Of a DNA stretch of 64,000 nucleotides, positions 33,520 to 41,493 are shown one piece after another. How positions within the stretch are numbered: position 1 is the stretch's first letter; each line of letters begins with the position of its first letter. Under the pieces are notes generated by a model that did no database searches, was not told where the DNA came from, and saw nothing but the letters and a program-made list of their open reading frames with translations. This stretch comes from Sva-07 sp942492715. Lineage in GTDB: Bacteria; Actinomycetota; Acidimicrobiia; Acidimicrobiales; Ilumatobacteraceae. The translations under genes were made by a program, and so were the position numbers. Where the stretch lies: NCBI GenBank assembly GCA_942492715.1, contig CALOFW010000012.1, positions 682,001 through 746,000 of the forward strand, in the 5' to 3' direction.

Positions 33520-34524
33520 GTGAGCATCGAGATCGCCGACGACGGAGTGCCGACGATGACGGACGACCCCACCCAGTCCGCGCCACTGCGCGGTTTCGCC
33601 GATCTGTTCGACGCGATCACGGCCAACGTCGCCCAGGTGCTGCGCGGCAAGGTCGACACGATCGAACTCGCCGTGATGTGCCTGCTCGCCGAAGGCCACC
33701 TGCTCGTCGAGGACGTTCCCGGTGTCGGCAAGACCAGTCTCGCGAAGGCGCTCGCAGCGTCGATCCAGTGCAGCTGGAAGCGGATCCAGTTCACCCCCGA
33801 CCTGCTCCCGACCGATCTCGTGGGCGTCAGCGTGTACCAACGCTCCACCGAGACGTTCAACTTCGAACCCGGCCCGCTCTTCGCCAACATCGTCCTCGCC
33901 GACGAGATCAACCGGGCTTCACCGAAGACCCAGTCGGCGTTGCTCGAGGCGATGGAGGAGCGCCAGATCACCGCAGACGGACGGAGCCGTCTGCTCGAAG
34001 CACCGTTCATGGTGATCGCCACGCAGAACCCGATCGACCAGGAGGGCACGTACCGCCTGCCCGAGAGCCAACTCGACCGGTTCCTGCTTCGCATCGCGAT
34101 CGGCTACCCGGGCCGAGCCGCCGAGATGGAGATGCTCGATTCGCAGGGATCGGCCGGCGCGCTCGCCTCGCTCGAGCCCGTCGTGTCGGCCGAAGAGGTG
34201 CGCGGCATGATCGCCGCGGTTCGAGGGGTCCACGTCGCCCGGGCACTCAAGTCGTATCTCGTCGACCTCGCCGAGACGAGTCGGCGCCACCCCTCGATCG
34301 AACTCGGGTTGTCGCCCCGCGCCACCCTGCAACTCGCGGCTGCGTCGCGGGCCCACGCAGCGGCGCGAGGGCGCAACTATGCGACGCCCGACGACGTCAA
34401 GGCGGTCGCCCATGCCTCGCTGTGTCACCGGATCGTGGTCAAGTCGGAGCACGGGGCTCAACTGTCGGCCGCCGACGCGATCAGCGAAGTGCTCGACGCC
34501 GTCCCGGTGCCGGTGCCGCGGTGA
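33520..34524 (+). CDS. MoxR-family AAA+ ATPase
   Basis: A 334-residue AAA+ chaperone of the MoxR type. Walker A is EDVPGVGKTSLAKALA, Walker B IVLADEINRASPKTQSALLE, sensor 1 MVIATQNPIDQEGTYRLPES and the arginine-rich LDRFLLRIAIGYPGR. A helical C-terminal lid contains GLSPRATLQLAAASRAHAAA. MoxR proteins with adjacent DUF58 and transglutaminase genes are thought to mature or insert partner proteins at the envelope. The start is either GTG 33520 (leaderless) or ATG 33556 (with GGAG upstream). It is followed by a DUF58 gene after 16 bp. Confidence 0.93.
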   Translation: MSIEIADDGVPTMTDDPTQSAPLRGFADLFDAITANVAQVLRGKVDTIELAVMCLLAEGHLLVEDVPGVGKTSLAKALAASIQCSWKRIQFTPDLLPTDLVGVSVYQRSTETFNFEPGPLFANIVLADEINRASPKTQSALLEAMEERQITADGRSRLLEAPFMVIATQNPIDQEGTYRLPESQLDRFLLRIAIGYPGRAAEMEMLDSQGSAGALASLEPVVSAEEVRGMIAAVRGVHVARALKSYLVDLAETSRRHPSIELGLSPRATLQLAAASRAHAAARGRNYATPDDVKAVAHASLCHRIVVKSEHGAQLSAADAISEVLDAVPVPVPR

Positions 34525-34540
34525 CGCCTCGGCGGCTGCC

Positions 34541-35698
34541 GTGCTGACCCGGCAGGGTTTCGTGCTCCTGGTCGCCGGGGTGGTCGCGGTTGCCATCGGG
34601 CGGGTCTTCGGCGTGATCGAACTGTTCGTGATCGGCGCCGGTTGCTTCGCCGCAGTGGTCGCGGCGCTCGCCTACGTCAACCTGCGCCGCCCGCGGATCG
34701 AAGCCACCCGCTGGATCCATCCCGCGGTGCTCGTGGCCGGCGACACCGGCCGGGTCGACCTGCACCTCCACCACCGGGGATCGATCCGCTCGGCAGCGTT
34801 CGTGTTGTGCGAGTCGGTACGGCGAACCATGGGCGCCGACCACGCCGCTCGACTGCCGATCGATCCGATGGCCCGCGATCAGCACAGCACGACGGGCTAC
34901 TCGCTCCCCAGCGCCGTGCGGGGCGTGATCGTGCTCGGCCCGCTCGAGGCCGAACTCCGCGATCCGCTCGGCATCGCGCGCACCGCGGGCTTGGCGGCCG
35001 GCACCGACGAGGTCGTCGTCGCCCCGCGTGCGTTCGCGCTCGACATGCCGCAACTGGGTCAGGGTGCGCTCGGCAACGCCCTGCTCGACAAGGCCCGCCG
35101 GCTCGGCCCGGGAGAGTTCCACGGGTTGCGCGAGTACGTCGACGGCGATGAGCCGCGCAGCATCCACTGGAGGGCGTCGGCGCGGTCCGACGCCCTGATG
35201 GTGAAGGAGTACACGATCGAGGGTCTCCATCGGTGCACGGTGGTGTTCGATGCCTCACCCGGCGCGCACGGCGACGCTGCGGCCTTCGAACGCGGCGTGA
35301 CCGCGGCGGCGAGTCTCGTGTCCAGTGCGGTGCGCTCGGGGCTGTCGACGCGGTTCGTCACGTCCGGTGGGATCGACCTGCGCGGCCCCGAGGTGGGCGT
35401 CCACACCTCGCGGGTGCTCGCCCGCATCGAACCGAGCGCTGCGCCGATGGCCGTCCTCGACCGGGAGACCGGCGACGGCCTCGGCCTCACCGTCGTGATC
35501 ACCGGATCCCCGGATGGTCCCGCATGGCGAACGGCGCGCTCGATCGTCGATCCGACGGTCACGGCGCTCCTCGTCGCCACCCACGAGGCGCCGGGCGGCG
35601 GCCTGAGCATCAGCGCGCGGTCCGACGAGGAGTTCGTGCGGTCCTGGCAGACCCTGGCAGGACGCGGCCGGGTCGACCTGATGGAGTCGGCGTCGTGA
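34541..35698 (+). CDS. DUF58 membrane protein
   Basis: A 385-residue protein with two N-terminal membrane helices (FVLLVAGVVAVAIGRVFGVI and ELFVIGAGCFAAVVAALAYV) and a cytoplasmic DUF58 domain. The domain signature is RRLGPGEFHGLREYVDGDEP followed by RSIHWRASARSDALMVKEY. DUF58 is a von Willebrand-like fold and is nearly always next to MoxR and a transglutaminase. GTG 34541 starts 16 bp after moxR and the stop overlaps the next gene (GTGA). The molecular role is not known for the family. Confidence 0.9.
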   Translation: MLTRQGFVLLVAGVVAVAIGRVFGVIELFVIGAGCFAAVVAALAYVNLRRPRIEATRWIHPAVLVAGDTGRVDLHLHHRGSIRSAAFVLCESVRRTMGADHAARLPIDPMARDQHSTTGYSLPSAVRGVIVLGPLEAELRDPLGIARTAGLAAGTDEVVVAPRAFALDMPQLGQGALGNALLDKARRLGPGEFHGLREYVDGDEPRSIHWRASARSDALMVKEYTIEGLHRCTVVFDASPGAHGDAAAFERGVTAAASLVSSAVRSGLSTRFVTSGGIDLRGPEVGVHTSRVLARIEPSAAPMAVLDRETGDGLGLTVVITGSPDGPAWRTARSIVDPTVTALLVATHEAPGGGLSISARSDEEFVRSWQTLAGRGRVDLMESAS

Positions 35699-37929
35699 CG
35701 CGGCCTTCCTGGGCGAGCGACGTCGGCGCCACGACGGCAGTCGCGGCGTTCTCGCTGGCCGTTGCCGCCGGGTATGCCCGGGTGTTCTCGGGCTGGGACT
35801 TCCTGCGCGACATGATCGTCGTGATCGTGGTCGGGCACGGCGCCGGGCTCCTGTTGCGTCGCCTCGCGATCAGCTCCTGGGTCGCCGTTCCGCTCGGCGC
35901 GATCACCGTCATCTGGACCATCGCCGCGCTCTTCTACCCCGAGACATTCGCCTGGGGGTTGCCGACGAGTGCCACCTGGGACCTGTTCCAGGCGGAGCTC
36001 ACCGAGGTGCGTCAGCAGTTCAGCACTGCGGTGGCGCCAGTGGTCTACGGCGCCGGATGGGACGTGCTCGCAGCGATCGGGATCGGTCTCGCGGTCCTGC
36101 TCGCCGACGTGTTCGCGTTCCGCGCCCTGGCCCGAGCCGAAACGCTGGTGCCGGGCGGGGTGTTGTTCGTGTTCGTCGGCGCGGTCGGCGACGACCGGCT
36201 GCGCATCACACTCACGATCCTGCTCGTCGGCGTCGGTGTGGCCACCACTGCGGTGCTGCGCGCATACCACCAGCCGTCGGCACACCGCTCCGCGTCGCCG
36301 GTTCCGCTGCGGCGGACCTGGCCCGCGGTGATCGCCACGGCCGTCATCGTCGCGGTCGCCGCCGGTTTCGTCGGGCCCCGGTTGCCGGGTGCCGACGCCG
36401 CACCGCTGTACGAGACCCGTGGCCGTGGCGGCGGGGTCACCGAGGTGGTCAGCCCGCTCGTCGACATCCGATCGCGGCTGACGAACCGCTCCGACAACGA
36501 GTTGTTCCGCGTGCGGGCCGACTTCGAGTCGTACTGGCGGTCGTCGGCACTTCCCGACTTCAACGGCACCACGTGGCGGCTGCCCGAACGCCCGCTCCAG
36601 TCGGCGGACAGCACGTTGGCCGCTCCTCGAACCGGAGCAGTCGAACTCCGCCAGCAGATCGAGATCGTCGGCCTCGGGGGCTCGCTGGTGCCCGCCGCTC
36701 CCGACCCGTTCCAGGCGACCGGACCCGACGACCTGCGCTGGGTGGCCGAGACCTCGACGCTGGTCACGGTCGACGACGACCTCGCGACAGGCGACCTGAT
36801 CGACGTCGTGTCGGCCTCGCCGCGTTTCGAGCCCGCAGCGCTCGCGGCGGCCACCTCCATCGATGCCGGCGACCCGATCTACACCAGCCTGCCGGACGAC
36901 CTTCCCGACGTGGTGGCCGACACCGCTGCGGAGGTCACCGCAGGCACGACCAACGCGTACGACGCGGCCCGCACGCTGCAGAACTGGTTCCAGACCCAGT
37001 TCGACTACAGCCTCGACGTGCAATCGGGCCACGGCAACAACGCGATCGAGACGTTCCTGCGCGACCGGATCGGGTACTGCGAACAGTTCGCGGGCACCTT
37101 CGCAGCGATGATGCGCACGCTCGGACACCCCGCCCGCGTGGCCGTGGGGTTCACGTCGGGCACCGAGGTCGCACCGGGTACGTACTCCGTCCTCGGGCGC
37201 AACGCCCACGCGTGGCCGGAGGTGTGGTTCGACGGACTCGGCTGGGTCGCGTTCGAGCCGACGCCGGGTCGAGGAGCGCCGGGGGCCGAGAACTACACCG
37301 GCCTCGCGGCGCAGCAGGACACCACTCCGTCGGAGGAGTCCGAGAATGCGGACGACGATGCGGGGGGGCCACCGACCACGATCGCTCGGACCCCGAACGA
37401 CGACCCGCTCGATCTCAACATTCCCGACGAGTTCGCCGATCCCACCGGGGGCGATGCCACCAGCGACGGGGCGACGGCGACCGCCGACCGGAGCGACACC
37501 CGCGGCCGCTGGGCACTCGTGCTGCTCGTACTCGGCGCCGTGGCGGCCGCACCGCCACTCGTGAGGCGACTGCGTGACCGTTCGAGCAGGAACTCACCCG
37601 AGCGCCAGCTGGCCCGGCTGTGGAGCCACTCGCTGACATCGCTCGCGGAGGTCGGCGTTCCGGTGGCGGCCTCGCAGACACCCCTCGAGATCGCCGCCGC
37701 GACCTCCGACCACTTCCCGATCGTCGCTCGACCCGTCACGCTGCTCGCCGACGCCGTGACGACCGCCGCCTACCGTCCCGAGGGAGCGGCCGGCTACGAC
37801 GAGGTGGGCACCTACGGTTCGAGCACGATGCGCAACTGCCGCAACTGGGCCAAACAGATCGAGCGGGCGGTTCACGACTCGTCCTCGCTACCCGAGCGGG
37901 TGCGCCGCTACTTCACCGACTGGGGCTGA
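35695..37929 (+). CDS. Transglutaminase-like membrane protein (TgpA/DUF3488 type)
   Basis: A 744-residue protein. Six or so N-terminal membrane helices (for example LRDMIVVIVVGHGAGLLLRR) lead into a large outside domain with the papain-like transglutaminase triad. Cys is in FLRDRIGYCEQFAGTFAAMM, His in VLGRNAHAWPEVWFDG and Asp in WFDGLGWVAFEPTPGRG. A low-complexity Asp/Thr linker then leads to a final membrane helix (ALVLLVLGAVAAAPPLV) and a cytoplasmic DUF4129-like tail with ERQLARLWSHSLTSLAEVG. It probably acts on extracellular peptides. It overlaps DUF58 by four bases and is convergent with the DUF3040 gene (7 bp apart). Confidence 0.93.
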   Translation: MTRPSWASDVGATTAVAAFSLAVAAGYARVFSGWDFLRDMIVVIVVGHGAGLLLRRLAISSWVAVPLGAITVIWTIAALFYPETFAWGLPTSATWDLFQAELTEVRQQFSTAVAPVVYGAGWDVLAAIGIGLAVLLADVFAFRALARAETLVPGGVLFVFVGAVGDDRLRITLTILLVGVGVATTAVLRAYHQPSAHRSASPVPLRRTWPAVIATAVIVAVAAGFVGPRLPGADAAPLYETRGRGGGVTEVVSPLVDIRSRLTNRSDNELFRVRADFESYWRSSALPDFNGTTWRLPERPLQSADSTLAAPRTGAVELRQQIEIVGLGGSLVPAAPDPFQATGPDDLRWVAETSTLVTVDDDLATGDLIDVVSASPRFEPAALAAATSIDAGDPIYTSLPDDLPDVVADTAAEVTAGTTNAYDAARTLQNWFQTQFDYSLDVQSGHGNNAIETFLRDRIGYCEQFAGTFAAMMRTLGHPARVAVGFTSGTEVAPGTYSVLGRNAHAWPEVWFDGLGWVAFEPTPGRGAPGAENYTGLAAQQDTTPSEESENADDDAGGPPTTIARTPNDDPLDLNIPDEFADPTGGDATSDGATATADRSDTRGRWALVLLVLGAVAAAPPLVRRLRDRSSRNSPERQLARLWSHSLTSLAEVGVPVAASQTPLEIAAATSDHFPIVARPVTLLADAVTTAAYRPEGAAGYDEVGTYGSSTMRNCRNWAKQIERAVHDSSSLPERVRRYFTDWG

Positions 37930-37936
37930 CGGCCGC

Positions 37937-38266
37937 TCAGTGGTTGACGTCGTCGTCGACGTCGGGCCGGCGGCCACTCAGCCACGCCGAGATCGGCAGC
38001 TGCCCGAGGCGCTCGCGACCGAGGAGGCGGAGCTCCTGTTCGAGCATGATCGCCATCACCAGCACCAGGACGAACCCGGCGAAGGCGACCACGAAATTGA
38101 CGGCGAGACCGCCGATGGTGATCACGAGGCCGACCACCAGGCCGAACGTCAGCAGCAGCGAGCGTCGACGGGACACCCGATAGCCGCGCTGGGAGAACGT
38201 CGGGTCCTGTTCGAGCTGCTGCTCGATCTGTCGCAGGATGCGTTGTTCTTCCTCGGAGAGAGGCAC
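37937..38266 (-). CDS. DUF3040 small membrane protein
   Basis: A 109-residue actinobacterial family protein. The N-terminus MPLSEEEQRILRQIEQQLEQ is the family signature, and DPTFSQRGYRVSRRR leads to two adjacent membrane helices (LLLTFGLVVGLVITIGGLAV and VVAFAGFVLVLVMAIMLEQE). The C-terminus is acidic (DVDDDVNH). DUF3040 genes often flank mraZ or dinB in actinobacteria; here dinB is 93 bp downstream on the same strand. The start is GTG 38266, with a GATGAT hexamer six bases upstream. Function unknown. Confidence 0.9.
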   Translation of the reverse strand: MPLSEEEQRILRQIEQQLEQDPTFSQRGYRVSRRRSLLLTFGLVVGLVITIGGLAVNFVVAFAGFVLVLVMAIMLEQELRLLGRERLGQLPISAWLSGRRPDVDDDVNH

Positions 38267-38359
38267 GCGGACATCATCGCACGTTCCGCGGCGTTCCTCA
38301 ACGCGGTGCGGCGGTTCTTCGACACTCTTTTTCGGCGGTCGTCCCGGCGTCGCTCGGGC

Positions 38360-39646
38360 TCAGTCGACCTCGTTCGGGCCCGGGCGAGGCATCTCCCCGG
38401 GCCCCCACTGCTGTTCACCAGGGCGGACGACGCGCAGCCGTCCGGACTCGAGCGCGCTCGCCGGCCCGATCGCAGCGGTGCCGAACCGTTCACGAATCTC
38501 GTCGAGCGCCCCCGTCGCCGCCGACCAGTCCGGCGCGGACTCCGAGGCGGACTCCAACGTCAGCTGGCGAACCATCGGCGTCAGGTTCGAACCCGACACC
38601 CCGAGCAGCCGGATCCCGGGCGACGGATCGATCGAGTCGAGCAGCGGCGCGAGCATCGCCACGATCTCCGGTGCGAGGTCGACCGGTTCACCGCTCGTCA
38701 CCGACCGGGTGATCGTCTGGAAACCGCTGTCGAATCGGAGCTTCAACGTGAGGGTCCGTGCGCCGACATCGGCCCGGCGGAGCCGTTGGCCGACGGCATC
38801 GGCCAGGCGGACGAGTTCGCGGCGCAGCTCCGCGACCTCGTGCTTGTTGATCTCGAAGGTCTCCTCGTGGCCGATCGACTTGGCCTCACGTTCGGGTTCG
38901 ACCGGCCGATCGTCGACCCCCCGCGCCAACGCCGAGAGGTGACGCGCCTGCGACCCGCCGAGCGACGTGGCGAGCACCCGTTCGTCGACCGTCACGAGAT
39001 CGGCCACCCACCGCACGCCGATGCGATGGAGCTTGTCGAGCGTCGCGGGACCGACGCCCCAGAGCCGCTCCACCGGAAGCGGACCGAGGAACGCGTCGAC
39101 GGCCCCCGGGTCGACCACGACCACACCGGGTCCGGGTTCGACGCCGCGGGGCGATGCGATCGGCTTCGCCTCGACCGACGCCAACTTGGCGAGGAACTTG
39201 TTCGGTGCCACACCGACCGAGCAGGTGAGGTGCAGTTCGTCGGCCACCTCGGAGCGGATCCGCTGCGCGATGTCGAATGCGGGCCCGAACAGGCCGGTCG
39301 AACCGGTGACATCGAGGAAGGCTTCGTCGAGCGAGAGCGGTTCGACCAGCGGCGTGTACCGATCGAAGATCGCTCGCACCTGGCCACTCACCTCGCTGTA
39401 CAGCGCGTGGTCACCGGGGAGGAACACGGCGTGTGCGCAGCGTCGCTTCGCGACCACCGACGGCATCGCAGAGTGCACCCCGAAGCGCCTCGCCTCGTAC
39501 GACGCCGCCGCCACCACACCCCGCCGGCCCGTGCCACCGACGACCACCGGCTGCCCAACGAGCTCCGGCCGCCGCCGCAACTCGACCGACACGAAGAACG
39601 CGTCCATGTCGACGTGGAGGATCTGTCGGGGCCGGGTCACGGCCAC
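38360..39646 (-). CDS. dinB: DNA polymerase IV (Y family)
   Basis: A 428-residue translesion polymerase. Catalytic acidic residues lie in ILHVDMDAFFVSVELRRRPE and VEPLSLDEAFLDVTGSTGLF. Palm/thumb features are VVAAASYEARRFGVHSAMPS, SVGVAPNKFLAKLASVEAKP and LWGVGPATLDKLHRIGVRWV. The little-finger domain (SIGHEETFEINKHEVAELRR) is present. The C-terminus shows no obvious QLSLF-type clamp motif, and the last 40 residues are Gly/Pro-rich. GTG 39646 is separated by only 25 bp from a divergent gene, and no SOS box is visible there. Confidence 0.95.
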   Translation of the reverse strand: MAVTRPRQILHVDMDAFFVSVELRRRPELVGQPVVVGGTGRRGVVAAASYEARRFGVHSAMPSVVAKRRCAHAVFLPGDHALYSEVSGQVRAIFDRYTPLVEPLSLDEAFLDVTGSTGLFGPAFDIAQRIRSEVADELHLTCSVGVAPNKFLAKLASVEAKPIASPRGVEPGPGVVVVDPGAVDAFLGPLPVERLWGVGPATLDKLHRIGVRWVADLVTVDERVLATSLGGSQARHLSALARGVDDRPVEPEREAKSIGHEETFEINKHEVAELRRELVRLADAVGQRLRRADVGARTLTLKLRFDSGFQTITRSVTSGEPVDLAPEIVAMLAPLLDSIDPSPGIRLLGVSGSNLTPMVRQLTLESASESAPDWSAATGALDEIRERFGTAAIGPASALESGRLRVVRPGEQQWGPGEMPRPGPNEVD

Positions 39647-39657
39647 AGTCTGGCCGG

Positions 39658-39663
39658 TACGCT
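39658..39663 (+). promoter_or_regulatory. -10 element TACGCT of the small membrane protein/IMPase pair
   Basis: TACGCT is eight bases before GTG 39672. On the other strand TACCGG (39659-39654) lies seven bases before the dinB GTG, so the two putative -10 sites overlap face to face in a 25-bp divergent gap. Confidence 0.4.
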
Positions 39664-39671
39664 GCGTCGCC

Positions 39672-39965
39672 GTGAGCGTGTCCGATGAGCCCGACGGTCA
39701 ACTCTCGGCGCTGCCGTCGGTCGGGGTGCGCATCACGGCGTTCGCGGCGATCTGCCTGAGCGGGCTGGCCGGAGCCCTGATCGGCTACTCGCTGGTCTCC
39801 TTGCAGTGTGAAGGCGACTGCGGCGTCTGGACCGGCGTCGGGCTGCTCGTCGGCGCACTGGCCGCGGCCGGTGGCATGGCGGTCGTCGCAGTGCTGGTGA
39901 TGCGGGCGATCGGCGAGTGGCGCGAGATCGAGGACCGCACCGGTGCCGGACACGCTCCGCGCTGA
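39672..39965 (+). CDS. Small two-helix membrane protein
   Basis: A 97-residue protein with two membrane helices (VRITAFAAICLSGLAGALIG and VGLLVGALAAAGGMAVVAVL), joined by a short outside loop containing two cysteines (LQCEGDCGVW) that could form a disulfide. The C-terminal AIGEWREIEDRTGAGHAPR is cytoplasmic. I do not recognise the family. The frame overlaps the next gene by 23 bp, which supports coding. GTG 39678 is an alternative start. Confidence 0.65.
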   Translation: MSVSDEPDGQLSALPSVGVRITAFAAICLSGLAGALIGYSLVSLQCEGDCGVWTGVGLLVGALAAAGGMAVVAVLVMRAIGEWREIEDRTGAGHAPR

Positions 39966-40746
39966 CCTCCGGTCGTTCGCTTCGGCACTGGCCGTGCAGG
40001 CCGGAACCGACGCCCTCGCCGGACGGCGGCGGCTCGGCGTCGGGCAACCCGTCGCTCACGACACCAAGTCCAGCCCCACCGATCCCGTCACCGAGTTCGA
40101 CCGCGCCGCCGAGCGTCTGATCGTCGATGCCATCCGCACACGACGACCGGACGACTCGATCGTCGGCGAGGAGGGGGCAGATCACGTCGGCACATCCGGG
40201 CTCGCGTGGCACGTCGATCCGATCGACGGCACCGCGAACTTCGTGTACGACCTCCCGAGCTGGTGCACCTCGGTGGCGGTCGTCGACGGCGACGGACCGC
40301 TGGTCGGCGCCGTGTACGCACCCGTCACCGACGAGCTGTTCTCCGCCGCCCGCGGCGACGGCGCGACCCGCAACGGCGACGCGATCCGCTGCTCGTCGGC
40401 GAGCATCCTCTCCGAGGCGCTCGTCGGCACGGGGTTCAGCTACTCCGCCGAGCGGCGCACCGCCCAGGCCCGACGACTCACCGAGCTGCTGCCCGCCGTG
40501 CGCGACGTCCGGCGTCTCGGCTCGGCGGCGATCGATCTCTGCCTCGTCGCCTGCGGCCGGCTCGACGCCTACTTCGAGGAGCACCTCAACTCCTGGGACC
40601 TCGCCGCCGGCGTGCTGATCGCGGCGGAGGCCGGAGCCCGAACCTCCGACTTCGCACACGGCCGAGCGGGGACATCGGCAACGGTCGCAGCCGCCCCGGG
40701 TGTCCACGATGCGCTCCTCGAGCTCATCGCAACGATCGACGCCTGA
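39943..40746 (+). CDS. Inositol monophosphatase family protein
   Basis: A 267-residue Mg-dependent phosphatase of the IMPase/FIG superfamily. Metal ligands are in TKSSPTDPVTEFDRAAER, IVGEEGADH, WHVDPIDGTANFVYDLPSW and LNSWDLAAGVLIAAEAGA. Possible substrates are inositol-1-phosphate, histidinol phosphate or other sugar phosphates; the motif set cannot separate them. Inositol supply would suit a PI-mannoside-making actinobacterium (see the PimB-like gene at 49991). GTG 39943 lies within the previous coding region. It ends 66 bp before the response regulator. Confidence 0.92.
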   Translation: MPDTLRADLRSFASALAVQAGTDALAGRRRLGVGQPVAHDTKSSPTDPVTEFDRAAERLIVDAIRTRRPDDSIVGEEGADHVGTSGLAWHVDPIDGTANFVYDLPSWCTSVAVVDGDGPLVGAVYAPVTDELFSAARGDGATRNGDAIRCSSASILSEALVGTGFSYSAERRTAQARRLTELLPAVRDVRRLGSAAIDLCLVACGRLDAYFEEHLNSWDLAAGVLIAAEAGARTSDFAHGRAGTSATVAAAPGVHDALLELIATIDA

Positions 40747-40812
40747 CGCACGATCGGCATTCCCGGAAGGCGATGTACAGCAAATGGGCGCGCGATGCGG
40801 CATCATGGGGGC

Positions 40813-41493
40813 GTGGGTACACGCATCCTGGCTGTCGAGGACGACGAACGAATTCGTTCCGCGGTCAAACTGGCGCTCGAGGACGAGGGCTGGACCGTCG
40901 ACGAGGCCGAGAGCGGCGAGGAGGCGATCGAGAAGTTCGCCCGCTCGAACCCCGACGTCGTGCTGATCGACATCATGCTGCCGGGCATCGACGGATTCGA
41001 ACTGTGTCGCACCCTGCGCCGAACCAGCGACGTGCCCGTGGTGATGGTGACCGCCCGCAACGACACCCACGACGTGGTCGCGGGGCTCGAAGCCGGAGCC
41101 GACGACTACCTCACCAAGCCGTTCGCTCCGAAGGAGCTCTCCGCACGGATCCGAGCGCTGCTCCGCCGGATTCGCCCGGGCGCGCCCGGCCATGCTCGCC
41201 TCAGCTTCGGCGACCTCGAACTGATCCCCGACGAGGGCAAGGTGCTGCGCGACGGCGCCGAGGTCCACCTCACCAAGACCGAGTTCCGCCTGCTCTGTGA
41301 ACTCGCCGAGAGCCCTGGAAAGGTGCTGAGCCGGGAGGCGCTCCTCGACAAGGTCTGGGGGTACGACTACTTCGGTGACGGCCGCCTCGTCGACGTCCAC
41401 GTGCGCCGCCTGCGCACCAAGGTCGAGGCCGACCCCGCCAACCCGCGTCACGTCGTCACGGTACGCGGGCTCGGGTACCGGCTGCAGACGTGA
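40813..41493 (+). CDS. mtrA: OmpR-family response regulator (MtrA-like)
   Basis: A 226-residue regulator with an intact receiver: acidic pair in ILAVEDDERIRSAV, phosphoacceptor Asp53 in VVLIDIMLPGIDG, Thr80 and Lys102 in YLTKPFAPKELSARIRALLR. The winged-helix DNA-binding half includes VHLTKTEFRLLCELAESPGK and DGRLVDVHVRRLRTKVEADP. The RR-histidine kinase-GerMN lipoprotein order equals actinobacterial mtrA-mtrB-lpqB, which controls wall homeostasis and division. GTG 40813 follows a CATCAT hexamer by six bases, so it may be leaderless. It overlaps the kinase by four bases. Confidence 0.92.
   Translation: MGTRILAVEDDERIRSAVKLALEDEGWTVDEAESGEEAIEKFARSNPDVVLIDIMLPGIDGFELCRTLRRTSDVPVVMVTARNDTHDVVAGLEAGADDYLTKPFAPKELSARIRALLRRIRPGAPGHARLSFGDLELIPDEGKVLRDGAEVHLTKTEFRLLCELAESPGKVLSREALLDKVWGYDYFGDGRLVDVHVRRLRTKVEADPANPRHVVTVRGLGYRLQT

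Noticed and set aside
32599..33840. Longer ROK reading frame starting near 33840
   Set aside because: The extra N-terminus runs antisense through the start of moxR and has no ROK similarity. GTG 33462 with its TAGGTT element fits better.
40845..40858. GAACGAATTCGTTC, a 14-bp perfect palindrome in the first codons of mtrA
   Set aside because: It is fully explained by codons for DDERIRS and lies inside the gene. Without upstream partners it is most likely chance.
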